Source: Gnetum montanum (Eukaryota; Streptophyta; Gnetopsida; Gnetales; Gnetaceae). Taken from it: a stretch of 45,972 nt of DNA. Under the pieces are notes generated by a model that was not told the DNA's origin, did no database searches, and worked only from the letters and a program-made list of their open reading frames with translations. Shown piece by piece: positions 22,750 through 32,934 of the stretch. The translations under genes and the position numbers were made by a program. The stretch spans positions 7,747-53,718 of the forward strand of contig MNCI01030541.1 of assembly GCA_015680685.1 (NCBI GenBank), given 5' to 3'. The stretch's first letter is position 1. Every line of letters begins with the position of its first letter.

Positions 22750-22850
22750 AAGGGACGCAATATCAGGGACCCGATATCAAGTCCAATGCGATATTGGGTC
22801 CACGTTAGCAGGTACGTGATATCACATCTATAAAAACTATATATATGGAA
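22750..22850 (+). promoter_or_regulatory. Internal promoter-like block of element A (GATATC cluster plus TATA box)
   Basis: Four GATATC-like sites (CAATATCAGG, CGATATCAAG, GCGATATTGG, GTGATATCAC) lie at 22757-22826, closely followed by TATAAAAA (22829-22836) and TATATATAT. The order repeats that of the element's LTR promoter, but downstream sequence does not match LTR R/U5, so it is not simply a nested LTR. It sits about 500 bases upstream of the second coding remnant and could drive it separately. The three Ns at 22854-22856 lie just after it. Confidence 0.5.
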
Positions 22851-23349
22851 CCCNNNGCACATCAACATCATTTTTCATTATTCATGTGAGGGGAGTTGTT
22901 GAAATTTTCTTCCACAAATTTTTTAGCTTGCACACCTATCATTCAAACATCAACAACTTGCTCATTAATGCTCTGATTCTCGTTCTAATTGAACTTGCTT
23001 AAACATGGAGCACTTAACTTAGTCGTGGGGGAAGGGTATGCTTCAAGTCGCATGTAGTTTTTTTGAAATTTGGCATTGCCCGAAGGATATTATTAAGGGT
23101 AAGTGAGCTTAAAAATGCTAAAAATGTTTGCCAAATTAATTTTATTTCTTCATCCAGACCATGAAAATTATTTTTTTTGGAGTCACCTAATCAAAATTGG
23201 GCCCAATATCAAACTTTTAGGGGAATTTTCATAAAAATCTCTAACTCTGAATCACACTAAGAAAGAAATGAATCTATTACAAGCAAGGAGTAAAGTATTA
23301 ATCTAATTTTGTAAATAGCCTTACTGATAATCGGTCCCATGTGATTGTA

Positions 23350-24300
23350 CATGGCCCCTAAAATATAATAACAAGGAGGACCCTCTCAAGGTGCATCCAA
23401 ACGACCAAGAAGAGGCAAAGGCTAAGCGCCTCTCGAAGAACATGTAGAGCAAGAGGCACAATCATTTAGCATTCATCAAGAACCTCTTATTACTGCACAA
23501 TCAGGGCATGCCAAAAGTGGAGATAGCATGGCACTAGAACAAGGACAACATCTCACGTTGTCTCTGAAATGTGTTCAGACAATTCATGAAAGGTCCACGT
23601 CAACAGTTATGATTGTGGAACTCAATTTTGGAACTTTTACTAAATTTTCCCCTGAGGCAATCAGAGACCAACTTAAAGGGTCTCCACTGTGGCCTGTTCT
23701 CTCTGAGAGTGGTGATTGGTACCTGGGGAAGATGTACCAATTTTGGTACAACAAGGAAGAAGGCACCACCATTTATATTGGTGGATTTCTATTGATGTCT
23801 CTACCAAGGCCATTTTGTAAGTGTTGAATCTTTTGAATACAGGGCCCAAGGTTGCTCACATGTCCACTCACTCTGATGCAGATGCATGCAAGATATGGTT
23901 AAAAAGGGCATATGGCAAAGAGGATAAAGCATATGGAGAGCTCACACTTGAAGAGAGGATCTACTTAAAAATTGGCACATATCACCTTTTCCCAACAAAA
24001 ATATTGAATAGAATGTTCACCTGTGCGGCTAGAGGAAGTGCCATCTTAATGGGCAACGTTGATGCCAACCTACCCCATTTGTATCTCACAAAAATTTTAA
24101 GGTGATTTGAAGAACGTAAGACAAGGAAGTTCACATTGCCTTTTCCCTACCTAATCAAGAAGTTGTGTCAACATGCTGGAATTCTGGGATACATTAATGA
24201 CATCTCTAGAAAGGCTCAAAATGACTTATTTATTGAATTACTAAAGCTACCAACCCCAAGGAAAAGTGCTGGTGAGACACTTGAGCCTGAGCAAGAATAG
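23350..24300 (+). pseudogene. Element A second ORF, N-terminal part: plant 'putative transposon protein'-like domain
   Basis: A likely start is the ATG at 23360 (MAPK), followed after early stops by a basic stretch (KRPRRGKG). The frame continues through 23528-23820 (TKFSPEAIRDQLKGSPLWPV, then DWYLGKMYQFWY). After a shift near 23820 it resumes with ACKIWLKRAYGKEDKAYGEL, LTLEERIYLKIGTYHLFPT and FPYLIKKLCQHAGI up to a TAG near 24298. The order W-x-F...S-x-E-x-x-x-L...G...FP-x-L-I-x-x-L-C-x-x-A-G resembles plant 'putative plant transposon protein' (Transposase_32-like) and Athila ORF regions, known to me as domains of unknown role in plant repeats. The assignment is by memory of the pattern and moderate at best. 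It lies where Athila elements carry an env-like ORF. Confidence 0.5.
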
Positions 24301-26235
24301 ACAGTGGGGCCCACTACACCTAAAACTATAGGGTCTAGCCAACTTCCAAACACAAGGCCCAATCAAAAATAGGAAGCGCCCAGCACACAACCTACATGCC
24401 AACAAGACCAACTGCCACCACTACCGCAGGACTATCAACCGTCGATAAGCCATCTCAGGGCCATCGCTAAATCAACCAATTAGGGAAACCATGATGAAGA
24501 AAATCTCTTTAGGATCATTGATGATGTCATACAATCCACAGTCTCAATTGATCATGCATGGGGCAAGGTGTCCATCCAAACAAGAGGAGGAAAATCACAC
24601 TGATCACAACAGATCTTTGGAAACACTGCATCTTTTCAAGTGCAATTAGAAATCGGTGAAGGCACCACAGTAGTGGTCATGTAACACCAGGATGTAGTGG
24701 GAGAAATAGAAGTCATCACAGACCACATCAAATAATCATTTAATATTCCTATTGTGCCATCGGTAGATTTTATAGGAGCACACGATGCTCAAACCTTGGC
24801 TGGTCCCTCAATGACTCCTGCAGATCATGAGGATGTTCTAGATCAGTTGCTACAGATAGGACAACTGATGAAATCCTTGTTTGACATCCCTCAAGATGTC
24901 ACAGCAATACAATCAGACCTCATCTCTACAAAAGAAAATTTGGTCATGGTAGAGGTCAAGGCTGAACATGTAGAGGAGGAGTTAAAAAGACTCCAAGAAA
25001 AGCTCATCACCCTACAAGTTGCACAGCGGGATTCATTCCAATTCATCCCTATAGACTAGCTAGAATCCTTTTGGACATAGCAACTAACTAAATTGTTGAA
25101 AGAGAATAAAAAAGTGGTAGAGGAAAACGAGAAGGTTGATTGGGATGCTTCCAAGGCACAAGCTCAAATGTATGCACATGCCAAAGCACTCAAGGCCTCA
25201 CAAGAAGAAAATAAACACCTCGTTGCCAAAAATCTCTAATTAACCATAGTTGAAAAACAAAAGAATGTTCTCGAGGAAAATTTTTAGCAATTGCAAGAAT
25301 AATTAATAAGGGTCAACAGGATATAAATTGTTTGGCCAAAAAAAATAGAACCCTCTCAATGGAGGAGGTACACATAATTCGCCAGAAGACGGTAATTGAA
25401 ATAAGCATGTGGTAGAATGAGACCAAGCAACATGAGATGCTTAAGGAGAATTTCAAAGATCGGGTGGGGATGTACAAATAAGTGATTGAAAAAGAAATCC
25501 ATATGGCCAAAGCCCATATTAACACTCTCAGTTCTCAGAATGCTGATTGACATGCCATATTAGATACTTATGCCTTCTCCCACCAAGCAAAACTAAAAAA
25601 CCAGGACCTAAAAATACAAGATCTCACAAAGTACATGGAGTTGGCAAACCTGTAGTATGCCAACTTAGCCATGTTGATAGTAGGACACCCAAGAACAAAA
25701 TTGGAGGAGTAGGTAGCAACCACCTACACTAAATATGAAATAGAATTTGCTGAACACAAGAAAACATTGTAGAGATTAGAAGTAGCGAATTCTGAATTAG
25801 AGGTGGTCAAGACCAACTACCAAGGACAAAAAGATGTCAAGATGGATTTGGCTCGACCGCTCACAGACTACCAAGAATGAAAGGACAAAGCTAGAGCCTA
25901 TGAAGAGGAATGACGGTTGTTTGTGGCTTGGTATGTCAAGGCCAATCAGATGTTCCCGCAACTACCGTGCCCATGGGAGGTGCCAACTCCATCAAACATT
26001 GGAGCATCAGCATAGAAAACACAAGATCCCTAGACCAAAGAAGAAAAGCTTCAGGCACTCCTTCAAAGACATCCATTTCCAAAGCTTAAAGCACAAGATA
26101 AGGGAAAGAGACCCATGGAGGAGCCACCACTGTCAAGAACCACATGAGTTCCAACAAATTCTACCTTTTGTAATTTTATGTCTGTGTCCCAATTTTCTTT
26201 TATTCAATCCATACTATGGCATGAGTAATTCCTAG
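24301..26235 (+). pseudogene. Element A second ORF, C-terminal part: long coiled coil (decayed)
   Basis: After a Pro/Gln-rich linker the frame continues into a long heptad-rich segment. The clearest open part is 24754-25059, with DVLDQLLQIGQLMKSLFDIP and HVEEELKRLQEKLITLQVAQ. It goes on, with scattered stops, through KLLKENKKVVEENEKV, KALKASQEENKHL and further Glu/Lys-rich repeats to about 25900. Leu, Ile and Val recur at a/d positions with many Glu, Lys and Gln, typical of a coiled coil of several hundred residues. Such a protein could oligomerise or act as a scaffold; nothing catalytic is visible. The last 300 bases before the polypurine region (to 26235) are basic in one frame and not convincing. 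Confidence 0.5.
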
Positions 26236-26332
26236 TTAGTTAATAATCTGATAGCTATCTATTGTGTAATCAATTGAACTCGTTCTCATTTTGTCTGACT
26301 CGAGGACGAGTTGTTATTCAATCGTAGGGGTA

Positions 26333-27189
26333 TGATGAACAGTGGTTTGTTAGGCCCCGATATCGGATCCTTGATATCGAGTACGCAATATCGTAGCCTG
26401 GATAATGATATCGAATACATGATATCATGATTCTTGTGTAGGCCTATAAATACAACATTCGAGTGCACAGGAAGGGGAGGATTTGGTAAGTCTTAAGGTA
26501 GAGTCTTTTTGTCAATTTTTAGTTAGTTTCAGTTCTTTTCCCAATGCATATCCGCAATGTGATGATTGTAATTGTATAGAACCTTTGTTCAAGTGTGACA
26601 TACTTGGACAAGCACATGATCAACAATAAAGATCAAGATTATTCCATCATTGTATCATTCACTTAGCTTTTAATTACTTTAATTGTTAATTGTTAATTAT
26701 TTATCATTGTCTTTTTAGTTCATATTTCCTTTATTGTAATTTACACTTCCTGTTGATTAACGCGAAATGAGTACGACTTAATCATGAACATTTAAGTGTA
26801 ACTACTTGGTAACTTAGTAGCGTATCTAGGAGTGCTCAAGTAATGTGCACTTGGTAATCCTAGAAGTAGTACACGAGGTCCAAGATGCATATGGATGATT
26901 AAGGACAGATGCCCATCACACTTAGGGTAGCATAGACTTCATTTTCCATTGACCATTAGCTTAATTAAGATTGTTCCCCATCGTCTCTAGGAGTATCATT
27001 AGTTTAGGATCCCAACATTCACCTCACTTTGGACTAAACCATACGTGATAAAGCAAATACTAGTCCAGGTGGGAAGAAAATGAACTGTGATCAACATGTA
27101 ACTATCTAGATACCACAACTAGTCCATCTACAGAGTTTGACCGGATCGTGCGTGCACGCTTGTATTCGTATGGTTGAGTGTAGGGCTAC
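26333..27189 (+). repeat. 3' LTR of element A, main part
   Basis: Begins TGATGAACAGTGG after a short purine tract (GTAGGGGTA). It has the GATATC cluster, TATAAATA at 26445-26452 and AATAAA near 26625. It is cut after GGGCTAC by the inverted solo LTR and continues at 28104-28122 (ending CTAGCCACTCATCA). Joined across the insertion its length is close to that of the 5' LTR. Confidence 0.88.
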
Positions 27190-28103
27190 TGATCAGCGGC
27201 TAGGTACCCCTACGCCCAACCATGCGAATCACGGGCGTTCACACGTGACTCGGTCGAATTTCATAGACTGTAAGCACTTAACATACACCAGACCCTAACC
27301 AGTGAAACCCTGGGTTAGAATGATCGTTGTCCTCCTAATCTCACTTGTGAAGTTCTGATTACAATGGTTAAGTGAGATTAAGGCTAATGATTTTTATATC
27401 TTTTTGCATATCTTTTGGTAGCTAATTAAGGTATGAAGATTAAGGAATAAACTATTATCTAATCTATAATTATCCTAGATTATACTCTAATTATTCCTAG
27501 CATAAGTATCCAATCCCATCTTCTGAGCACGTTCTGAGCATCTCTTAACACTTCTGGATTACCAGATGTTAAGCATCATTGGGCTTACCAAGTGTTTGAT
27601 TTACGTTCGAGATGGTCGTACTTATGGCCTTTATGAACTACGAATAAGCAATAGCGATCAGGATAACAATAATAGAAACTTAAGTAATTAACAAGTAATT
27701 AACAAAGCATAAACATCTTAAACTATTGAATGCATAAAACAGCTAAGTCCAAATGCTACAAGGAATGCTTGAATAGTTCATCTTTATTGTCGTCATGCCA
27801 ATGGGCTCAGATACATCGACGCTTGAATAAAGAGCCGATCACTTTTCTTACACCTGCTGCGGGCACTTGGAAAATATTCTATCTCCTGTGGGAACAAACT
27901 ACAAGAGCTTCGCTACAACTAACTGAAAGATGCCTAAATGAGGCGGAAGGCCCTCTTATTTATAGGTCGAGATAGGCAACTGCATAAACGGGGCCACATC
28001 AACGTAGGAAGGCTACGTCGACGAGCTCGCGTCGACACGGCCAGGTATACGTGACCCTGTATATGCAGCCCAGTTGATGCAGTGACATAATGACACTTCA
28101 TCA
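27190..28103 (-). mobile_element. Solo LTR of a related family inserted in element A 3' LTR
   Basis: This 914-bp block starts TGATCAGCGG and ends TTCATCA on the plus strand, so both ends fit TG...CA. It is flanked by CTAC on each side (27186-27189 and 28105-28108). Read leftward it has LTR layout: palindromes CGTCGACG and CGAGCTCG (28036-28016), a TATA box TATAAATA with AAGAGG (27964-27957 onward), and an end (GTACCTAGCCGCTGATCA) clearly related to the U5 end of element A. With no internal region it is a solo LTR, probably left by recombination between two LTRs. A short open frame on the plus strand (27730-27975) lies wholly inside and is not a gene. Confidence 0.82.
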
Positions 28104-28127
28104 ACTACCTAGCCACTCATCAAATAG
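28104..28127 (+). repeat. Tail of element A 3' LTR and right target duplication
   Basis: CTAGCCACTCATCA completes the 3' LTR to 28122. AATAG at 28123-28127 repeats the left target duplication at 18059-18063 exactly. Confidence 0.88.
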
Positions 28128-30540
28128 CCTCAATACCTAATTTTTTTTGCACATGTCTAACCATCTAAGATGTCATTCTTATTACTTATCTAAAAATAGA
28201 AGTCACTCTAATTCTTCCTCTAATATTTGTATTGTGCAATTTATCTCTTCTTGTAATATTTAACATTTATCTAAGCATTCACATTTCAACCACACTTATT
28301 TGTTATTCATGCCTCTATTATATTACCCAACCTTCAACACCATATAAGATAGTAGCCTTAATTATTATTCTATAAAATTTTCTCTTTAGTTTTATTAGAA
28401 TTATTTTATCATATAGAAAACCATTAGAATGTCTCCATTTTGACCATTCAATCTCAAATCTATTTCTTATATATTTATCCTTTTCACTATCTAATTGAAG
28501 CATTGAAGCTAGATAGCAAAACTATTTGTAGTAAGGAACTTTTTGACCTTGAATTATCATTACTATTTTATTACTATTTATGCTTTTATTGAAATTACAT
28601 TTCATATATTCTTTCTTGCTTCTACTAATTTTTAAGCCTTTTGATTTTAAAGCATGTCTTGTCTTGTATATTGTAGAAGAAATATTTCATGAGTTATATC
28701 TACGAACATAATATCATCTACAAATAACATACACTAAGATTTTTATCTTGTATTTTCTTTGTTGATTCATCCATAATAAAGTTAAATAAGTATGGGATAA
28801 CTATAAATCCTTGATGTAGACCTACAATGACTAGAAATTTAAATGTGATTTCACATGTTGTTCTAATTCTAATAGTAGCTCATTCATTCATGTGTTAACT
28901 CACTTCAATATATTTATAAGGATGTTTTTTTCTTAGCAAGATCCACCAAATAATATCTCTAACCACTCTATCATATGTTTTTTCCAAATCAATAATGATC
29001 ATACATAGATTTCCTCTATCTTTTCTTAAATACTCAATTACTTATTGTATCAAGAAAATAGCCTCTATATTAGATCTCCTTGGCATAAATCCAACTTGAT
29101 TTTCTAATACTATTGATTCAAATCTAAGACATTGCTCTATGATTCTCTCCCAAAGCTTCATATTATGGCTGATTAGCTTGATTTTTATATAGTTTACTCA
29201 ATTTTGGATTTCTTTATTCTTATAGATGGGAACAACAAAGCTTTTGTCAAATTTTTAGGCATTTCTCCATCCTTCAAAGTTTTGTTAAGTACTTTTGTCA
29301 ATCATGAAGCTCACATGTCTCTCAATGCTTTCCAAGCTTCTATAGTAATGTTATCTAGTTTAACAACTTTTTTGTTTTTCATCTTAGATAAAGTTTTCTT
29401 CACCTTAAAGAAGAAAAATTTATTAACCAAAATTTTTGTTCTTTTTGGATGTCTTCTCTTTAGAATTTTTCATTTAATAAATCTTGAAAATAATTTTTCT
29501 ACCTATCCAAAATTTCATTATATCTTACTAAAATTCTTTCATTTATCTCCTTGATACATTTGGTATGATCAATATCTGTACATTTCTTATTTCTGATTTT
29601 TGTTAATTTTTATAAGATTTTTCTCCTTCCTTTGTTCCTAATTTTTCATATAAATCATACAAGGCCTTATGTTTGGCTTGGGCCATTGCTACTTTTACCT
29701 CATTCTTTGTTATTCTATATATCATATTATTTTCTTTGTTTTCACTTTGTTACCATGCATTTTTTTCTTATCTTAGATAGCATGTTGCACTTCATCACTC
29801 CACCAAAATATCTCCTTTAGAATGTATTTTTTGCTATTTATTTCACCCAAAATGTCATTTTCAATTTGCTAAATGCAACTTTCTATTTGGTCCCAAATTA
29901 AATTTACATAAAAATCCTAATTTTAGGTATGTTTTTTAAGTAATAATTATTTGAATAAGGTGATGTTGTCTTCCTTTAAATTCCATCATTTTATGTATTT
30001 AGTCCCCTTTTCCATACTACCTTTAAAGTTCTATATAGCTAAATCCATTAACATTAATCAATGTTAAGTTGTAAAGCTCTCTCCAAGTATGACCTTGCAA
30101 TTTTTGCAAATGGCCTAATCTTTTTTGTGCAACCAAAAATAATCAATCTGTAGCTTATCCATATCACTTTTATATATGATTAAATATTCTATTTTTTCTA
30201 GAAATAGGCATTTACAATTGTAAGATTACAAGCACTTACAAGTTGTAACAATGAACCTCTTGTATCATTCCACTCTTCATATCCATATCCTCCAATGAAT
30301 ATGCTTTCTTGCTAGGGAATTCCTTGAAACACTAAATCTATTGAATTTCAAAAATCTTACTTGATGGGATTTTCTAGGCTAATTTATTGAGCATATACAC
30401 TAATGATGATGATCCCATTCCAAGTAGTAGTTTTATGTCTATAATATGATCACCATAGCACTATATATATATATATATATACACACCTTATCTTTGATAA
30501 ATTGATCGACAATTACGACCCTTCCTCTTTTTTTTCTTTT
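28123..30540 (-). pseudogene. RTE-type LINE: endonuclease plus reverse transcriptase remnant
   Basis: Read leftward, this is a non-LTR retrotransposon ORF with the usual order. An APE-type endonuclease remnant lies at about 30420-30000 (ISVYAQ, then IFIGGYG and CKVIPGESFTT). A linker (FWWSDEVQ, ALYDLYEKLG-like) is near 29850-29600. The reverse transcriptase lies at about 29150-28650 (LENQVGFMPRRSNIEAIF, then NLCMIIIDLEKTYDRVVRD and the IVGLHQG block), and the C-terminal part at 28503-28123 (KLKRKFYRIIIKATILYGVE and LRWLDMCKKN). The FADD catalytic motif is lost and stops are frequent, so it is dead. Its 3' end continues at 18063-17895, beyond element A. Similar plant sequences belong to the RTE clade. 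Confidence 0.72.
30462..30486. repeat. (TA)n(CA)n microsatellite
   Basis: About ten TA repeats followed by ACACAC, within or at the edge of the LINE endonuclease region. Confidence 0.85.
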
Positions 30541-30739
30541 TGAGTAGAAATGTTTATAGCCCTCAGTCAAGTCTCAACCTTTTCTTTCCCTTCTTATTTC
30601 TTAGAGGCCAAAAATGCCAAGTTTCCTTATATTTTCATGGGATCAATACTTTCAAAAGTGTTTCGAATGATTATCAATGTTCCAAGTTGCTATTCAAAAT
30701 TTGTGCCATTGAACTTGCTTATCTATGTTTTCTAAATTT

Positions 30740-31089
30740 CTTTATTAATTATTGTATCAAAAAAAATAGCCTTTATAGTAGATCTACCTTGCATAAATCA
30801 AATTTAATTCTTTGATACTATTGATTCAAGTTTGAAACACTTCTATATGACTCTCTTCCAAAGCCTCATAGTATGACTCGTTAACTTGATTTATCTATAA
30901 TTTACACAATTTTGCACATCTCTTTTATTCTTGTAGATGGAAGTAATAATGCTTAATTTTTTTTAGTTTCTAAGCATTTCTCTATCCTTCAAAATTTTGT
31001 TAAATAATTGTATCAGCTTTCCAAGCTTCTATAGAAATGTTATCTAGTCCAACATCTTTTCCATTTTTCATCTTAGGCAAGGTTGTCTT
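30740..31089 (-). mobile_element. Second LINE fragment, part 1
   Basis: Plus-strand text such as TATTGTATCAAAAAAAATAGCC and CATCTTAGGCAAGGTTGTCT matches 29035-29400 of the larger LINE copy with moderate divergence. It represents the reverse transcriptase N-terminal area of another decayed copy and is interrupted at 31090. Confidence 0.6.
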
Positions 31090-32652
31090 TGTCAAAGTGA
31101 GATAGTGGAGGCCCCAAGAGCTAGGGCAACATTAGCAAAAGTATTCTTGTTTTTTTCTTCTTAAAATTAGTTATTACGAGCCAATCATGAATTGATCCTA
31201 AGTCACAGTATATTGTTCCTTCAAACCACGCGATGGCTACAAGTAGCCATTGCTTCTTTTACTTCTTCATTGCAAGTCACTATGTGGTTGCAATAGAGGA
31301 ATTACTATGAGTGGCCTTCTAGGTCATGATGGGATAGAAGCAAAAAACAATTTCAATCTTTGAAATTTAAAATCAAAGATATCTCGAGGCTTGATTCTTC
31401 ATAAAAATACGACAAAACATCTAAAAAATGATAGATTTACTCATAGACATTAGGCTATAGATCATAGTATATTGTTCCTTCAAACCACAAGATGGCTACA
31501 AGTAGCAACTACTTCTTTTACTTCTTCACAACAAGGTGTAGTGTGGTTGCAATAGTAACCGCAAGATAACTACAAGTCACAATTAGGATCACAACTTTAT
31601 TGAGTGTTGCATTTTACTTGGAAACTTTTTCCTAAGAGTCACCACAAGTGGCCTTCAAGGTCACGATTGAGTTGACAATAATTTCAATCTTCAAATTTTG
31701 AAATCAAAGACATCTACAAACTTGATTCTTCATAAAATTGAGGCAAAACATCTAAAAAATGATAAATCTACTCATATACATTACATGCAAGGCCAATTAA
31801 GCATGATCTATGACAAGTTTGTTCAAGTTTATATCTTTTTATAAACATGCATTAAGAAATTGTGAGCAAAATGCTTCTCTCCTTTTAGGAGGACTTAGAT
31901 CCAGAACTTAGATATCCAAACTATCTTCAAAGGGCTTCAAATATCAAATTGCCATTTCAATTATAGCATGTAATCAAAGTTGTGAACATCAATAAGAATC
32001 CCAAAGAAATCCATAAGAATCCCTTAGAACCCTCGAGAAATGAGAGAGATTTGAATGAATTCTTTGTAAAATAACAATAACACAAGCTCATATTTGACAG
32101 AAACTTCTAATTAAAACATCAAACATATAGATCTACTAATTTGTGAAATATTTTGAAATCAACTGGGAAATGGGAATAGATTGTGAAATAAGAAATGTGT
32201 CTGCAATGTTTATAGAATTGAATATGAATTGTGAAATATGAACTAATGCATGACTAATGATAGAAAGGCCCATTGTTAGATAAAGAACTAAAAGCTTGAG
32301 AGAACTTCAATGCAAGTAACTCCTTATCCTTCTAGTAAAATGAAAGCAGCAAACGCATGAAATGTTCAGCTTCACATCAAGTTTGAGATGAGAGCATTGA
32401 GCTCCTTTTATAGCAATTGAGGAGGCATCACATAATATAAATCCTCTTCCCTACTTTAATAAAACTTGTGCTATCCTAATTTAAAAACATCATATGACTT
32501 TTAAAATAAAGACTACTAACTCCTATTTTAACCTCACAACATGAAATTAAGCATGACAAATGACTAACATAGGACTTCAACATGAAATTAAAGGACAAAC
32601 AACATTGCAAATGTCTTGAGAGAACCATGCAAATTTTAGACTATACTCAACA
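31090..32652 (-). mobile_element. Solo LTR (1.56 kb) inserted in the second LINE fragment
   Basis: LINE homology stops at 31089 and resumes at 32653, so the 1,563 bp between are an insertion. Read leftward it begins TGTTGAGTATAG and ends CTTTGACA. Flanks are GTCTT (31085-31089) and TTCTT (32653-32657), a 5-bp duplication with one difference. A TATA box (TATAAAAGGAGC, leftward) lies near 32413-32402. No gag, pol or primer site is present. It contains an imperfect tandem duplication (31190-31449 and 31450-31786). Confidence 0.75.
31190..31786. repeat. Imperfect tandem duplication inside the solo LTR
   Basis: Two copies of a unit of roughly 260-340 bp start near 31190 and 31450 (shared GTATATTGTTCCTTCAAACCAC) and end with AAAACATCTAAAAAATGAT...TACTCATA. 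The second copy has extra internal GTCAC-rich sequence. Confidence 0.7.
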
Positions 32653-32760
32653 TTCTTCACCTCAAAAAAGGAGAATATATTAACTAAACCAAATTTTAGT
32701 TCTTTTTGGATACCTTCTCTTGGAAATTCTTTATTTAATAATTTTTAAAACTTGTTTAAC
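32653..32760 (-). mobile_element. Second LINE fragment, part 2
   Basis: TTCTTCACCTCAAAAAAGGA and TAGTTCTTTTTGGATACC match 29395-29480 of the larger LINE and continue directly from 31089 once the solo LTR is removed. Confidence 0.6.
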
Positions 32761-32934
32761 ATAATGATATAACTATAATTCGTTGAAAAGTGAAGTCAAA
32801 TCTCAAATTATCACCTCATATTTACTAAATCAAATCTCCCGTAAACAAAGGATTTTTCTGATTCCACTTTTTTAGATGAAGCTATAATTTAAGATCCAAC
32901 ATCTATTTTCAATGAATTATAAATATATCATTAT
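32761..32934. mobile_element. MITE-like inverted-repeat element (about 174 bp)
   Basis: The left end ATAATGATATAACTATAATT is matched in inverted orientation by the right end (complement ATAATGATATATTTATAATT). Pairing continues inward imperfectly for about 70 bases on each side, so most of the unit folds as one hairpin. It codes for nothing. Superfamily and exact target duplication are not clear. Confidence 0.55.

Larger units (their letters stand above)
18064..28122 (+). mobile_element. Element A: large LTR retrotransposon without recognisable pol
   Basis: A whole element on the plus strand: 5' LTR (18064-18928), primer site (18930-18947), decayed gag (19053-21360), a noncoding middle, a second promoter-like block (22750-22850), a second coding remnant (23350-26230) and 3' LTR (26333-28122, itself interrupted by a 914-bp solo LTR). 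Perfect AATAG duplications flank it. Internal length is about 7.4 kb. No reverse transcriptase (YxDD), RNase H or integrase (HHCC, D-D-E) block was found on either strand, so it would depend on enzymes from another element. Primer site and gag place it with Ty3/gypsy (Athila/Tat-like). Three Ns occur at 22854-22856. Confidence 0.88.

Noticed and set aside
27730-27975. Plus-strand 81-codon frame
   Set aside because: It lies wholly inside the inverted solo LTR, antisense to its transcribed part; no motif.
29204-29554. Plus-strand 116-codon frame with hydrophobic content
   Set aside because: It is antisense to the LINE reverse transcriptase region; hydrophobicity reflects T-rich antisense sequence.
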